A stretch of 64,000 bases of DNA, from assembly GCA_016220085.1 (NCBI GenBank), contig JACRIN010000042.1, positions 34,823-98,822 on the forward strand, read 5' to 3'. Made by a program: the position numbers and the translations under genes. Below the pieces are notes generated by a model. The model did no database searches and was not told where the DNA came from. It was given only the letters and a program-made list of their open reading frames with translations. Source of the DNA: Planctomycetota bacterium (lineage in GTDB: Bacteria; Planctomycetota; UBA1135; GCA-002686595). Within the stretch, counting starts at the first letter, position 1. Each line of letters starts with the position of its first letter. This document shows, in pieces, positions 35,565 to 44,222 of the stretch.

Positions 35565-35628
35565 GGCAGCACACGCTTTCGTTGCCCCGCGCCGCCGCCG
35601 CCGTGCGCGCGACGCTCCCGGAGCGGTT

Positions 35629-35692
35629 TGGTGCGGACGGGGGGACTCGAACCCCCAAGGGTTGCCCCACGAGATCCTAAGTCTCGCGCGTC
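35629..35692 (-). pseudogene. 3' fragment of tRNA-Leu, distal attachment-site copy
   Basis: Sixty-four bases match the 3' part of the intact tRNA-Leu at 37743-37827 with one mismatch: CCA end, 3' acceptor strand, T-arm, variable arm, anticodon arm. Similarity stops at 35692, so the 5' acceptor strand and D-arm start are missing and no tRNA can fold. Its position, at the far side of a foreign gene from the intact tRNA and in the same orientation, is that of an attachment-site duplicate. Confidence 0.88.
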
Positions 35693-36000
35693 TGCTACGG
35701 CGAAGTCGTCGCAACCGTCTCACGGCGTCGGGACCTGCGACGACGCGGCCGGCTCTAACCCGCGCGTCTTGGCGCTCTGCTTGGCGTCGTGGAGTCGACG
35801 GGTCCTGACCTGGCGTGCGTCAAGACCGCGTGGCCGGCGCTCGGACCGGACGCGCAGGGCCGTGCTCGCAATGCTCGACGCGCATCCACCCTTCCGGTTC
35901 ACGGTTGCTGGCCGAGCGGACGGAGGTAGCGCGCGAGAGATACCGCCGACGTGTTCCCGTCGCGTGCGGCCGGCGGCGGCGGGCGAATTTCAGCTAGAAA

Positions 36001-36024
36001 ACTCAAGTCGACTTGACTTATGCT
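36001..36024 (+). promoter_or_regulatory. Palindromic operator-like site and -10 of the Fic gene
   Basis: ACTCAAGTCGACTTGACT (36001-36018) contains the perfect palindrome CAAGTCGACTTG and is symmetric over 18 bases except one pair. TATGCT directly follows (36019-36024), about 27 bases before the start codon. A protein bound to the palindrome would cover the promoter. The Fic protein's own C-terminal winged helix is a candidate. Confidence 0.5.
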
Positions 36025-36050
36025 GCACGCCTCGATCGGAGCGTTGACGC

Positions 36051-37298
36051 ATGAATGAAGCGGACTTTCGGAAGCCGGCAACCCCGGGCCGTCTCGAGCC
36101 GACGGTTTTTCGCGAACGGATCCCCGGCGCACCTGGCGGACGCCAGGAGGTTCGCGGACTTGGATACGTGCCGCATCCGCTGCCAGCCGGGCTGACGGCG
36201 AAGGAGATCCTGCCAGCCATCCACAAGAACCTGCTGGATGCCGTTCATGACCTGGCCGTTCTTGAGGGGTCTGCGCAGAGGGTCCAGAACCCCGCGCTAC
36301 TCATCGGGCCGTTCGCTCGGAAAGAGGCGACACACTCGTCGGCAATCGAAAACACGTTTGCTTCACAAGAACAGCTCGTGCTCTTTGATGTCGATGAATC
36401 GCTCATCGAATCTGGTCAAAGGCAAGATGTTCAGGAAGTGAGTAACTATCTCGCCGCGCTTCGGCACGGCTGGAAAGACTCTAGGCCGATTTGCCTGAAT
36501 CTCATCAAGGAAATGCACGCTATTCTATTGAGAGGATCCGCACGGGTTGAGGGCAGGCCAGGCGAGTTTCGCACAACGCAAAATGCGATAGGCCGACCGG
36601 CAGCGGTATTCAAAGACGCTAGGTTTGTTCCGCCGCCGCCGAGATTTGTCGCTGAGTGCCTCGACAGCCTTGAGAAGTACATCCACGCAGAAAGTGATCT
36701 GCCAATGTTGGTACGGGTCGCAATCGTGCACTACCAGCTTGAGTGCATCCACCCGTTCGACGATGGAAACGGTAGGGTTGGAAGGCTCCTGGTCGCACTT
36801 CAGCTCTCAAGGCAGTGCGGGCTACACATGCCACTCGTCTATATGAGCGCGTTCTTCGATCGACACCGCTCGCCATACTACGATCTGTTGTACTCGGTGA
36901 GCAGCGACGGCGGCTGGGTCGACTGGATCAACTTCTTCCTGGCTGGCGTTAGCGTGCAAGCGCTCGATGCACATCTTCGCACCCAAAGACTGTATACACT
37001 GCACTCGAAGTACAACGAACTGGTTCGAACGAAGAGAGCGTCCGCCATCCTGCCGAAGTTGATCGACACGCTATTTGAGACTCCCGCCATCACGGTCCAA
37101 AGCGTGCAACGCATCGGTCGTATTAGCCAGCCGGCGGCTGGGAAGCTGGTCAAGAAGCTAGAAGAGCTTGGCATTCTGCACGAACACACGGGGCGCAGGC
37201 GGAATCGCGTCTTCGTCGCCCGGGAGATTTTCGACATCATGAAGCTGGACCAGATCCAGTCGAACCAGCCGCCGACTGCCGGCGGCAGCCCGGTTTGA
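36051..37298 (+). CDS. Fic family protein (AMPylase-type) with C-terminal winged helix
   Basis: A 415-residue Fic protein. The catalytic loop is HPFDDGNGRVGRLL, complete with histidine and both glycines. The N-terminal helix carries the inhibitory motif SSAIEN (S/TxxxEN) in KEATHSSAIENTF, so it belongs to the class with an intramolecular inhibitor and is probably regulated rather than constitutively toxic. The C-terminal 90 residues form a winged helix (ITVQSVQRIGRISQPAAGKLVKKL, then HEHTGRRRNRVFVA). Fic enzymes transfer AMP to protein hydroxyl groups. Base composition and codon use differ sharply from all neighbours, and it is the sole cargo of the tRNA-Leu island. Confidence 0.9.
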   Translation: MNEADFRKPATPGRLEPTVFRERIPGAPGGRQEVRGLGYVPHPLPAGLTAKEILPAIHKNLLDAVHDLAVLEGSAQRVQNPALLIGPFARKEATHSSAIENTFASQEQLVLFDVDESLIESGQRQDVQEVSNYLAALRHGWKDSRPICLNLIKEMHAILLRGSARVEGRPGEFRTTQNAIGRPAAVFKDARFVPPPPRFVAECLDSLEKYIHAESDLPMLVRVAIVHYQLECIHPFDDGNGRVGRLLVALQLSRQCGLHMPLVYMSAFFDRHRSPYYDLLYSVSSDGGWVDWINFFLAGVSVQALDAHLRTQRLYTLHSKYNELVRTKRASAILPKLIDTLFETPAITVQSVQRIGRISQPAAGKLVKKLEELGILHEHTGRRRNRVFVAREIFDIMKLDQIQSNQPPTAGGSPV

Positions 37299-37742
37299 AA
37301 CTGACGCACCCCTCTTGCTCTTGGATCCGTTCACGTCCCCTGCGCCCCAGAGCTCTCTAGTGAGACCCGCGCATTGTTCCCACAACCGCCGGCCGCGGCG
37401 CGCTCGCTTCAGGCATGGCTTGGGGGATCTAGCCAACCCTCGGAGAACCGCCGAGCCCCACTCGCTCGTCGACGGTCCGCAGACGTAGGTCCGACGCTCT
37501 CGGGCGGGAGTGCCCGTGATAGCCGCGGCGTTCGACGGTCACGTTCACGTTCGGCACGTACACGCATCTGGGACCCGACGACGAGCGGCGCGCGCTCGTC
37601 GCGCTGCCCGATCTCGCGTCGCGAGCCTCGATGGACTCGGAGCTTCGCGCAACCGGCACCGATGCGTCGGACGTCTTGGCGTCCGAGCGTGGATCTCGGG
37701 ACACCGAGGTAGACGCGGATCGACGCGGAAGCGCGCGCGCAG
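37299..37742. other. Right arm of the island
   Basis: About 440 bases between the Fic stop and the tRNA 3' end. No gene, integrase trace or clear repeat is seen. Confidence 0.4.
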
Positions 37743-37827
<85 letters not shown>

Positions 37828-38203
37828 GGGGCTCGGAGGCCGGTCTCGGCGGTCTCCGGGGCGTCTCCGAGTCTACCGAAGTCGCCCGGGATCCACCTCC
37901 GACGCCAAGCAGGACGCCGAGGCCGCTCACGGCTTCGTTTCGGTCGGGCGCGGCGCGTTCGAGCGCTTCGAGGGCGCCTCGCGACGACGGGGACCGTAGG
38001 CGGCGCGCGAGAACGTCCCCGTACCGCAGCGGTCGCGCGCTCGAGCTCGCGCTCGACGGCCCGCGCAACGAAGGAGCTCGTCCCTACCTGGCGTCGCGCC
38101 CGGCGACCCGCAGATGCGTCGATGGGTCCGTGGGTCCGGTCGAACCAAGGTCCGAGGATCCAAGACCTCCACGACGGATCCAGCCCACTACAGGATCAGT
38201 CCC
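37828..38203. other. Intergenic region
   Basis: About 375 bases between the tRNA 5' end and the small lipoprotein gene. It should contain the tRNA promoter (minus strand) and the lipoprotein promoter. No gene or repeat is recognised. Confidence 0.4.
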
Positions 38204-38485
38204 ATGAACGAATCTCATCTTCTCGCCGCCACTCTCGTGTGCCTCGCGCTCGCAGCGTGCTCGACCGCGCCGAACGGCGCCGATGCCAAGGCCGAGCTCC
38301 AGCGCGACGCGGCCGCGTCGCTCACGTCGTCCCGGGCCCACGACTCGGCGCTCGCGGAGGCCGTGCGCGGTTCCGTCGGATACGCGGTGTTCCTCAAGGT
38401 CGGCAAGGCCGCGATGGGCGTCGGCGGCAGCTCGAACCTGGTCGAAGGCGGCCGGCTGGTCTTCCTCTCGAAGCTCGGCCACTGA
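38204..38485 (+). CDS. Small lipoprotein resembling the start of a SYLF domain
   Basis: A 93-residue protein with lipoprotein signal MNESHLLAATLVCLALAACS. The mature part AEAVRGSVGYAVFLKVGKAA and MGVGGSS resembles the opening of SYLF (Ysc84-type) lipid-binding domains, where GYAVFPNVGKGGFGVGG-like strings are typical. It ends soon after, so it lacks most of a usual 200-residue SYLF protein. It may be a truncated gene or a minimal form. A perfect palindromic hairpin follows the stop by 25 bases. Confidence 0.7.
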   Translation: MNESHLLAATLVCLALAACSTAPNGADAKAELQRDAAASLTSSRAHDSALAEAVRGSVGYAVFLKVGKAAMGVGGSSNLVEGGRLVFLSKLGH

Positions 38486-38510
38486 GCCCATCGAGGTTTC
38501 GCGTGCTCAT

Positions 38511-38546
38511 GCTCGGCGAGCGGATCGATCGATCCGCTCGCCGAGC
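38511..38546. terminator. Perfect 36-bp palindrome downstream of the small lipoprotein
   Basis: GCTCGGCGAGCGGATCGA is followed directly by its exact reverse complement, a loop-free 18-bp inverted repeat. Flanking GCTCAT and ATGAGC extend the symmetry imperfectly. It is placed as a terminator, although there is no T tract and the symmetry is more exact than termination requires. Confidence 0.6.
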
Positions 38547-38890
38547 TTCTCCATGAGCTTCTCCATCGGCGGTGGACCACGCATTCGCTCGCGGCGGCGC
38601 GCTCGTTCGTCCGTGGTGCGATGCGTCGGAGCGGCGAGCGACGAGCGACGCCGACGACAACGCCGGAGAGCCCGGGATCGCCGTCACGACTCACGTCCGA
38701 GTTCGCCGGACTCCATGCGGGCGTGTTCGATCCCCGGCGTGAGCGGCGCGAGCTCGCGCGCCGCCGCCTCCGCGTCGATCGGTGTCGACGCCGAGCCCCA
38801 GCGGCCCGTTGAAGAAGTCACCTACTCGGCTTCGCGCGCTTCGGCGAACCTTCGTCGCGCTCCGTACATCGTGCTCGGCGGTCCTACAGG

Positions 38891-39033
38891 CCGCTGCCCG
38901 CCGCAAAGGCTCCGAGGGAGGCTTCGCCACGAAGACTTCGCGTTCTATCGCGGGGCCCCTTGCCGGTGTCCCCGCTGCGAAGGCTCCGCAGGTGCCTTCG
39001 CCACGAACGCGTCGCGTGCCACCGCGGGGCCCC
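38891..39033. repeat. Duplicated 62-69-bp block
   Basis: Two diverged copies, 38891-38959 and 38972-39033, share CCGCTGC at the start, AAGGCTCCG, CTTCGCCACGAA in the middle and CGCGGGGCCCC at the end. Confidence 0.65.
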
Positions 39034-39098
39034 GTGTCGCGCTCCACGTCTCGCCTTTGCGCGCTCTGCCTCGCTACGGCGCCTTCTTCGACGGGCGG

Positions 39099-39626
39099 CT
39101 ACGCGAGGATGCGAGACGCGTGCTCGCGACGTTCGCGGTCCGCGCGCGCGTTGATCTCCGCGAGGCCGGAGTCGTAGTCGGCGAGTAGGGCCGGCGTGTA
39201 CGCGCGGCGATCGAAGCCGTGGCGTTGGCGGAAGGCCTTGAGGAAGTGATTGCGGTCGCGGTCGAGTTGGTCTTGGCGCTCGACCCACGTGCTCAGCACG
39301 TCGCGGATGCGGGCGAGATCGACGGCGGGCGGTGTGCTCGTCGATGCGCGGTGCGACGGCGTGCCGTCGCTGCGATCCTCCGGCGACGCGGCCTCCGAGC
39401 GGCCGCCCGGCAAGTCGTCGCTCTCGCGAACGAAGAGCGAATCGAAGAGCTCGCGCCCGCGCGGCGAGAGCTCGAGCACGACCGCCGCTTCGCGCCCGAG
39501 TCCGCAGTTGGTCGGCTTGGCGCTCGCGCCGGCGGCGAGCGCGGTGCCCGCCGCCTGCTTGGCGCGCGATTGGAAGACGGCCTCTTGGAGAAAGGCCTCG
39601 GCGAGCGCGAGTCGATCGCCGTCCAT
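39099..39626 (-). CDS. Hypothetical protein downstream of bacilliredoxin
   Basis: A 175-residue soluble protein, start MDGDRLALAEAFLQEAVFQS. It has a segment AAVVLELSPRGRELFDSLFV and a charged C-terminal helical half (WVERQDQLDRDRNHFLKAFR ... DYDSGLAEINARADRERREH). No signal, membrane segment or known family. It begins five bases after the bacilliredoxin stop and is surely co-transcribed with it. Confidence 0.65.
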   Translation of the reverse strand: MDGDRLALAEAFLQEAVFQSRAKQAAGTALAAGASAKPTNCGLGREAAVVLELSPRGRELFDSLFVRESDDLPGGRSEAASPEDRSDGTPSHRASTSTPPAVDLARIRDVLSTWVERQDQLDRDRNHFLKAFRQRHGFDRRAYTPALLADYDSGLAEINARADRERREHASRILA

Positions 39627-39631
39627 GTCGC

Positions 39632-40042
39632 TCAGCAGTGCTCGTTGAACGCGTCGGCGAGCAGCTTGCCGACCACGGCCGCGTCGCGACCTTCGATGTC
39701 TTGGCGCTGGACCATCTTCACGAGCTTGCCGTCCTTGAAGAGCGCGATCTGCGGCGAGCTCGGCCGGTAGGGCGCGAAGGACTCGCGGGCCTTGGCGGTC
39801 GCTTCGGCCTCCATGCCGGCGAAGACCGTGAACATGTTCTGCGGCTTCTTCGCGTTCATCAGCGACATCCGCAGACCCGGCCGCGCGCCCGCGGCGGCGC
39901 AACCGCAGACGGAGTTGACGAAGACCAGCGTCGTGCCGGGCAGCTTGAGCGCCGACTCGACTTCCGCCGGCGTGCGCAGCTCCTTGACGCCCAGGCGGGT
40001 GACTTCGTCGCGGAACGGTTGAACGAGTTCGGGGTCGTACAT
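39632..40042 (-). CDS. BrxA/BrxB-type bacilliredoxin
   Basis: A 136-residue thioredoxin-fold protein. VFVNSVCGCAAAGARPG contains the CGC active site of the YphP/BrxA family, and SSPQIALFKDGKLVKM is the cis-proline region. Family members remove mixed disulfides formed with low-molecular-weight thiols. Bacillithiol itself may not be present here, so the thiol partner is open. GGAG precedes ATG 40042 at normal distance. First of a two-gene unit with the hypothetical gene at 39099. Confidence 0.88.
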   Translation of the reverse strand: MYDPELVQPFRDEVTRLGVKELRTPAEVESALKLPGTTLVFVNSVCGCAAAGARPGLRMSLMNAKKPQNMFTVFAGMEAEATAKARESFAPYRPSSPQIALFKDGKLVKMVQRQDIEGRDAAVVGKLLADAFNEHC

Positions 40043-40117
40043 CGGAAGCTCCAGGGTTCGAGGGGCGGCCCGCTGAGGCCCGCGGGCGAGGAATTCTACC
40101 GTCCGGGGGAGAGTTCG

Positions 40118-40474
40118 CTAGCGCGGAGCGTCCGCGTCGGCGTCGTCAGTCGGCCACAGGCGCTCGCGATCGGTCTCCATCTCCTCCAGGACCGCCAGGA
40201 GGGTCGATTTCTCGTCGAGCATCGTCAGCGCGTCGACGTTGAGTTGGCAGACCGCGCAGACCGGGCGGGTGCCGCGGTAGCTCATCACGTCGAGGGTCTC
40301 GAGGACGACGTCCTCGATTCCGTAGCGGTCGGCGTCGAGCGGCGTGCCGTCCTCCGCGAAGCCGAAGAAGCGCTTCACCTCCGCCGGACTGCGACAGCAC
40401 AGGTAGCAACGGTCCTTGTTCCCCGCGCGGTCGAGCGCGGCGAAGTACTCCTGGAATCGCTCTTCCATCGCCAT
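40118..40474 (-). CDS. Small protein with two CxxC pairs (putative zinc ribbon)
   Basis: A 118-residue protein: MAMEERFQEYFAALD, then CYLCCRSPAEVKRFFGF and PVCAVCQLNV. The two CxxC knuckles, about 50 residues apart, suggest a structural zinc site. No enzyme motif. AGGAG nine bases upstream supports ATG 40474 over the nearer GTG 40486. It lies just downstream of the DUF234-type ATPase gene and may be co-transcribed. The family is not recognised. Confidence 0.68.
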   Translation of the reverse strand: MAMEERFQEYFAALDRAGNKDRCYLCCRSPAEVKRFFGFAEDGTPLDADRYGIEDVVLETLDVMSYRGTRPVCAVCQLNVDALTMLDEKSTLLAVLEEMETDRERLWPTDDADADAPR

Positions 40475-40488
40475 CGGCAGCAACACTC

Positions 40489-41838
40489 CTACAGAAGCTC
40501 GCCCTTCGGCACGAGCTCGACCTCCAACGGACGATCGACGCGTGCGGTTAGACCGTAGACGAGTTTCTTCACCTCGCCGCCCATCGCTTCGCGCAGTTCG
40601 GCGAGTTCTTTTTCGAGCGGAGCGAGCTCGCGCTCGCCGTCGGGCACGACGATCGCCGCGACCGTGTTGCCGCGCGAGGTCCGGCCGATCGCGCGGACGA
40701 AGACGCCGGGGAAGCGGCCGGTCTCGACGACCTCCTCGCCGAGCACGTCGGCCGACTCGCGCGCGAGGTGGTCGAGGATGAACTCCGTGCGTGCCTCGTC
40801 GAGCAGCCGCGGGAAGTCCGGCGCGACGAATTCCTCCAGCACGCGCGCGCCGCGGCCGGCGTGCACCAGCGACAGATGCGGCTGGAGATAGCGGAAGTGG
40901 AACTGCAGGAAGCGGTCGGCGATCCGATAGCTGCCGCGCCGCGAGCGCAACGGGTCGGGATCGGAGAGGGGGACTTCGCGTTCGACGAGCTCGAGCTCGC
41001 GCAGCACCGTCAGGTACTTGTTCGCGGTCGTCGCGTCGACGCCGACCTCCAGGGCGATGTCGTTGAGGCGCTGAGCGCCGCGCGCGACCGCCGCGAGGAT
41101 CGAGTTGTAGGTCGCGGGGTTGGTGAGCTCGGTCCGGAGCAGGAACTGTGCTTCGTCGAAGAGGAAACCCTCGGGCCGCAGCATCTCGCGCAGCACGTTC
41201 TCCGCGAGCGGGAGCTTGTCGTCGAAGCGCGCGAGGTACGCCGGCATCCCGCCGAGGATCGAGTAGGCGAGCACGCGATCGGTCAGCTTCCAGTTCGGGA
41301 AGAATCCGAGCGTGTCGCGCGGGGCGAGCGGTTCCAGGCGCTTCTGCGACGTGCGCCGACCGAACAGCGGCGACTTCTCGGAGAGCACCTCGGTCTCCAT
41401 GAACGCCACCTGGCTGCCGCAGAGCACCAAGAGCAGCGAGCTCTTCTTCCCACGCATGTCCCAGAAGCGTTGGAGTTGGCTCGGAACGCTCTTCTGCGCC
41501 TCGCAGAGGTAGGGGAACTCGTCGAGGACGACGGTCAAGCGCTCCTTGCCGGCGCGCTCGGCGAGGAAGCTGAGCGCGGTCACCCAGTCGGGGAAGTCGA
41601 TCGTCGCCGCGAGCTCGTCGCCGAGTCCCTCGACGATCGCTTGACGGAACGCGCGCAGGTTGTCGCGATCGCGCTGCTGGGCGGCGAGGAAGTAGACCGC
41701 CTTGTGGCGCTGGGCGAACTGCTGGAGCAGTTCGGTCTTGCCGACCCGCCGGCGGCCGTAGAGCACGAAGAACTCGGGGCGGCCGGAGGCATGCAGCTCC
41801 TCCAGGTAGGCCAACTCAGGGTCGCGTCCGATGAACAT
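40489..41838 (-). CDS. Archaeal-type ATPase with C-terminal DUF234 nuclease-like domain
   Basis: A 449-residue STAND-like ATPase. FIGRDPELAYLEELH opens the protein, Walker A is LYGRRRVGKTELL, Walker B TVVLDEFPYLCEA, then CGSQVAFMETEVLSEKSPLFGRRT, all hallmarks of the PF01637/DUF234 family. A winged helix (LNDIALEVGVDATTANKYLTVL) precedes the DUF234 region, which contains FRYLQPH and PDFPRLLDEARTEFI. The family is scattered by horizontal transfer and has no settled function; defence or mobile-element roles have been proposed. The promoter region is AT-rich in a GC-rich genome. Confidence 0.88.
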   Translation of the reverse strand: MFIGRDPELAYLEELHASGRPEFFVLYGRRRVGKTELLQQFAQRHKAVYFLAAQQRDRDNLRAFRQAIVEGLGDELAATIDFPDWVTALSFLAERAGKERLTVVLDEFPYLCEAQKSVPSQLQRFWDMRGKKSSLLLVLCGSQVAFMETEVLSEKSPLFGRRTSQKRLEPLAPRDTLGFFPNWKLTDRVLAYSILGGMPAYLARFDDKLPLAENVLREMLRPEGFLFDEAQFLLRTELTNPATYNSILAAVARGAQRLNDIALEVGVDATTANKYLTVLRELELVEREVPLSDPDPLRSRRGSYRIADRFLQFHFRYLQPHLSLVHAGRGARVLEEFVAPDFPRLLDEARTEFILDHLARESADVLGEEVVETGRFPGVFVRAIGRTSRGNTVAAIVVPDGERELAPLEKELAELREAMGGEVKKLVYGLTARVDRPLEVELVPKGELL

Positions 41839-41846
41839 GGGGTTAG

Positions 41847-41874
41847 ACTATACGGAGTCGTATTATACCGACAA
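41847..41874 (-). promoter_or_regulatory. Promoter of the DUF234-type ATPase
   Basis: On the minus strand TTGTCG (41869-41874), 16 bases, TATAGT (41847-41852), then CTAACCCC and the ATG, so the mRNA would be nearly leaderless. An alternative -10, TATAAT, lies at 41862-41867. The site is overlaid by inverted repeats (ATACG/CGTAT and TATAC...AGTATA) that could bind a repressor. Confidence 0.65.
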
Positions 41875-42018
41875 GTATAATAGAAAAAGGCTTTGCTGAC
41901 GCCGTGGGGTGGGGTGCTACCGTAGCGGCTGGTCCGGTTCCGTGAGGGGACGGAAGCTGGGCTTCGAACCCAGGAGCCTCGCTCTGCGTTGGGATAACCG
42001 CGCGCCCACGGACTTCCG

Positions 42019-44115
42019 ATGAACCCCGAACCGCCGCCCGAACCTGGAATCCTCTCCCCGGACGTCGGCCGTCCGATCGCGGCGTGGAGCGAGCTCCAGC
42101 ACCACGTCGTCGGCCTGCTCGCGCAAGGCGCCGAGCTGAAGACGATCCTCGACGCGGTCGTGCGCGGGATCGAGCTCGCATTGCCCGGCCGCATCGCGAC
42201 GATCATGCGGCGCGCGCCCGCGCGCGACGAGCTCGTGCTCACCGCGTGGACCAGCCTGCCGAACGAGTTCGCCGAAGCGGCCTCGCGCGCGCCGATCGCG
42301 CCGGACGTCGGCACGAGCGGCAGCGCCGCGTACTCGCTCGCGCGCGTCGTCACCGAGGACATCGCGGTCGATCCGCGCTGGGCTTCGGTGCGCGACGCGG
42401 CGCTGCGCAACGGTCTGCGCGCGTGTTGGTCGCAACCGATCTTGAGCTCGAGAGGCGCGTTGCTCGGGGCGTTCGGGTTGTACCAGTCGGCGTCCGGCGT
42501 GCCGACCGCGGAGGAAATCGAGCACGTCGAAGGCGCGGCGCACCTGGTCGGGATCGCGATCGAACGGTCGGAGACCGAGCGAGCGCGGCGCCTGCACCAT
42601 TCGATCGTCACCGACCTGATCGACTCGGTGATCGTGATCGACGGCGACATGCGGATCGCCGAATGCAACCCGGCGACCGAGCGCATCTTCGGCTACACAC
42701 GCGACGAGCTCGTCGGTCAGTCGCCGCTGATGCTCTATCCGGAGAGCCAACGCACGTTCGCGATGGCGGAGGAGATCCTCACCGGCATTCGGACGCACGG
42801 ACGTTGGCACGGCGAGCGTTCGTACCAGACCAAGCACGGTCGGATCGGCACCCGCGTGATGACCGTGATCAAGCTCGAGGATTCACTCGGCGACGGCCGG
42901 GGCTTCCTTTCGCTGCACCGCGACGTCACCGAGGAGCGCCGAGCCGCGCTCGAGCAAGAGGATCTGCGCAGCAAGATGCTGCAGACGCAGAAGCTCGAAA
43001 GCCTCGGAATCCTCGCCGGCGGCATCGCGCACGACTTCAACAACTTGCTTACCGGCATCCTGGGCAACGCGGAGCTCGCGTTGCACTCCGACGAGCTGCC
43101 GCTCCGGACGCGCAATGCGTTGGTGGCGATCCAGCGCTCCGCCGGCCGAGCCGCGGACCTGACGCGCCAGATGCTCGCGTACTCGGGCCGAGCGGCGTTC
43201 CAGCGAGCGCGGGTCGACCTGAGCGCCGAGGTGCGCGAGATCGGTGCCTTGCTCGCGAGCTCGATCGCGAAGAAGGTCGAGCTGCGCTTCCAACTCGCGA
43301 GCGACCTGCCGCCGATCGACGCGGATCGCGCGCAGCTCCAGCAGCTCGTGATGAACCTGGTGATCAACGCCGCGGAAGCGATCGGCGACGACACCGGCGA
43401 CGTCGTCGTGTCGACGTGGGCTTGGACGAATCCGAGCGTCGAGCGCGACGTCAACTTCCCGACCGAAGGGCTGCCGCCGGGGACGTACGCGGTGCTCGAG
43501 GTGCGCGACGACGGTTGCGGGATGGACCACGCGACGATGCAGCGCATCTTCGATCCGTTCTTCACGACCAAGTTCACCGGGCGCGGGCTCGGGCTCGCCG
43601 CGGTGCTCGGCATCGTGCGAGCGCACGATGGCGGCCTGAGCGTCGCGACCGACGTCGGCCGAGGCACGGCGTTCCGCGTGTTCTTGTCGGTGTCGACCAA
43701 GGAGCGCACCAGCCCTGTCGATCCCGCACGGGAGTCGCCCGCGGAGCTCGGCACCGTCTTGGTGATCGACGACGAGCCCGTGGTCGCCGACCTCGCGACC
43801 AGTGTGCTCGCGTCGGTTTGTCGCCGCGTCCATTCCGCGGTGTCCGGCGAGGCGGGGCTCGCGCTCTTCGATGCGCACGCGGACGAGATCGACCTCGTGC
43901 TGCTCGACGTCACGATGCCCAAGCTGGGCGCGCGAGAGATCCTCGACGTGCTCCGTCGGCGTAGACCCGACGTCAAGGTCGTGCTGACGTCCGGCTATTC
44001 GGAGACCGAGGTTTCGCGGCGCTTCGCGCAGGGCGAGTTCGAGGGCTTCCTCCAGAAGCCTTACTCGCCGAGCAGCCTGCTCGCCGTGTTGCGCGCCGCG
44101 CTCGCGAGGGGCTGA
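42019..44115 (+). CDS. GAF-PAS hybrid histidine kinase with receiver
   Basis: A 698-residue soluble protein. Residues 25-185 are a GAF domain (LQHHVVGLLAQGAELKTIL ... SQPILSSRGALLGAFGLY), and 195-310 a PAS domain (VIVIDGDMRIAECNPATERIF, FLSLHRDVTEERRA). The kinase core follows: ILAGGIAHDFNNLLTGILGN (H-box), LVMNLVINAAEAIGDD (N-box), VRDDGCGMDHATMQRIFDPF and GRGLGLAAVLG. The C-terminal receiver has VLVIDDEPVVADL, LVLLDVTMPKLG and FLQKPYSPSSLL. The H-box HDFNNLL marks the NtrB-like cytosolic subfamily. The target regulator is not adjacent. Confidence 0.9.
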   Translation: MNPEPPPEPGILSPDVGRPIAAWSELQHHVVGLLAQGAELKTILDAVVRGIELALPGRIATIMRRAPARDELVLTAWTSLPNEFAEAASRAPIAPDVGTSGSAAYSLARVVTEDIAVDPRWASVRDAALRNGLRACWSQPILSSRGALLGAFGLYQSASGVPTAEEIEHVEGAAHLVGIAIERSETERARRLHHSIVTDLIDSVIVIDGDMRIAECNPATERIFGYTRDELVGQSPLMLYPESQRTFAMAEEILTGIRTHGRWHGERSYQTKHGRIGTRVMTVIKLEDSLGDGRGFLSLHRDVTEERRAALEQEDLRSKMLQTQKLESLGILAGGIAHDFNNLLTGILGNAELALHSDELPLRTRNALVAIQRSAGRAADLTRQMLAYSGRAAFQRARVDLSAEVREIGALLASSIAKKVELRFQLASDLPPIDADRAQLQQLVMNLVINAAEAIGDDTGDVVVSTWAWTNPSVERDVNFPTEGLPPGTYAVLEVRDDGCGMDHATMQRIFDPFFTTKFTGRGLGLAAVLGIVRAHDGGLSVATDVGRGTAFRVFLSVSTKERTSPVDPARESPAELGTVLVIDDEPVVADLATSVLASVCRRVHSAVSGEAGLALFDAHADEIDLVLLDVTMPKLGAREILDVLRRRRPDVKVVLTSGYSETEVSRRFAQGEFEGFLQKPYSPSSLLAVLRAALARG

Positions 44116-44222
44116 CGTTCGGGGAGCGACGACCGCATTCCGCGTCGCGCGTCGGAGGTTACAGTGGGACGTCTCGCGTCCTGCGCCGCCGACGGCCGCC
44201 GCGGGATCCGAACTCCGAGCAG

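Larger units (their letters stand above)
38486..39098. other. Intergenic region with repeats
   Basis: About 610 bases between two 3' ends. It holds the 36-bp palindrome (38511-38546), a short direct repeat GAGCTTCTCCAT just after it, and a duplicated block (38891-39033). No gene is supported. Confidence 0.5.

Noticed and set aside
35693..37742. An integrase gene in the tRNA-Leu island.
   Set aside because: No frame in either flank contains a tyrosine- or serine-recombinase motif.
41957..41973. T-arm-like sequence CTGGG-TTCGAAG-CCCAG on the minus strand, suggesting a tRNA near the DUF234-type ATPase.
   Set aside because: No matching acceptor strand, D-arm or anticodon arm can be built around it, so it is at most a remnant.
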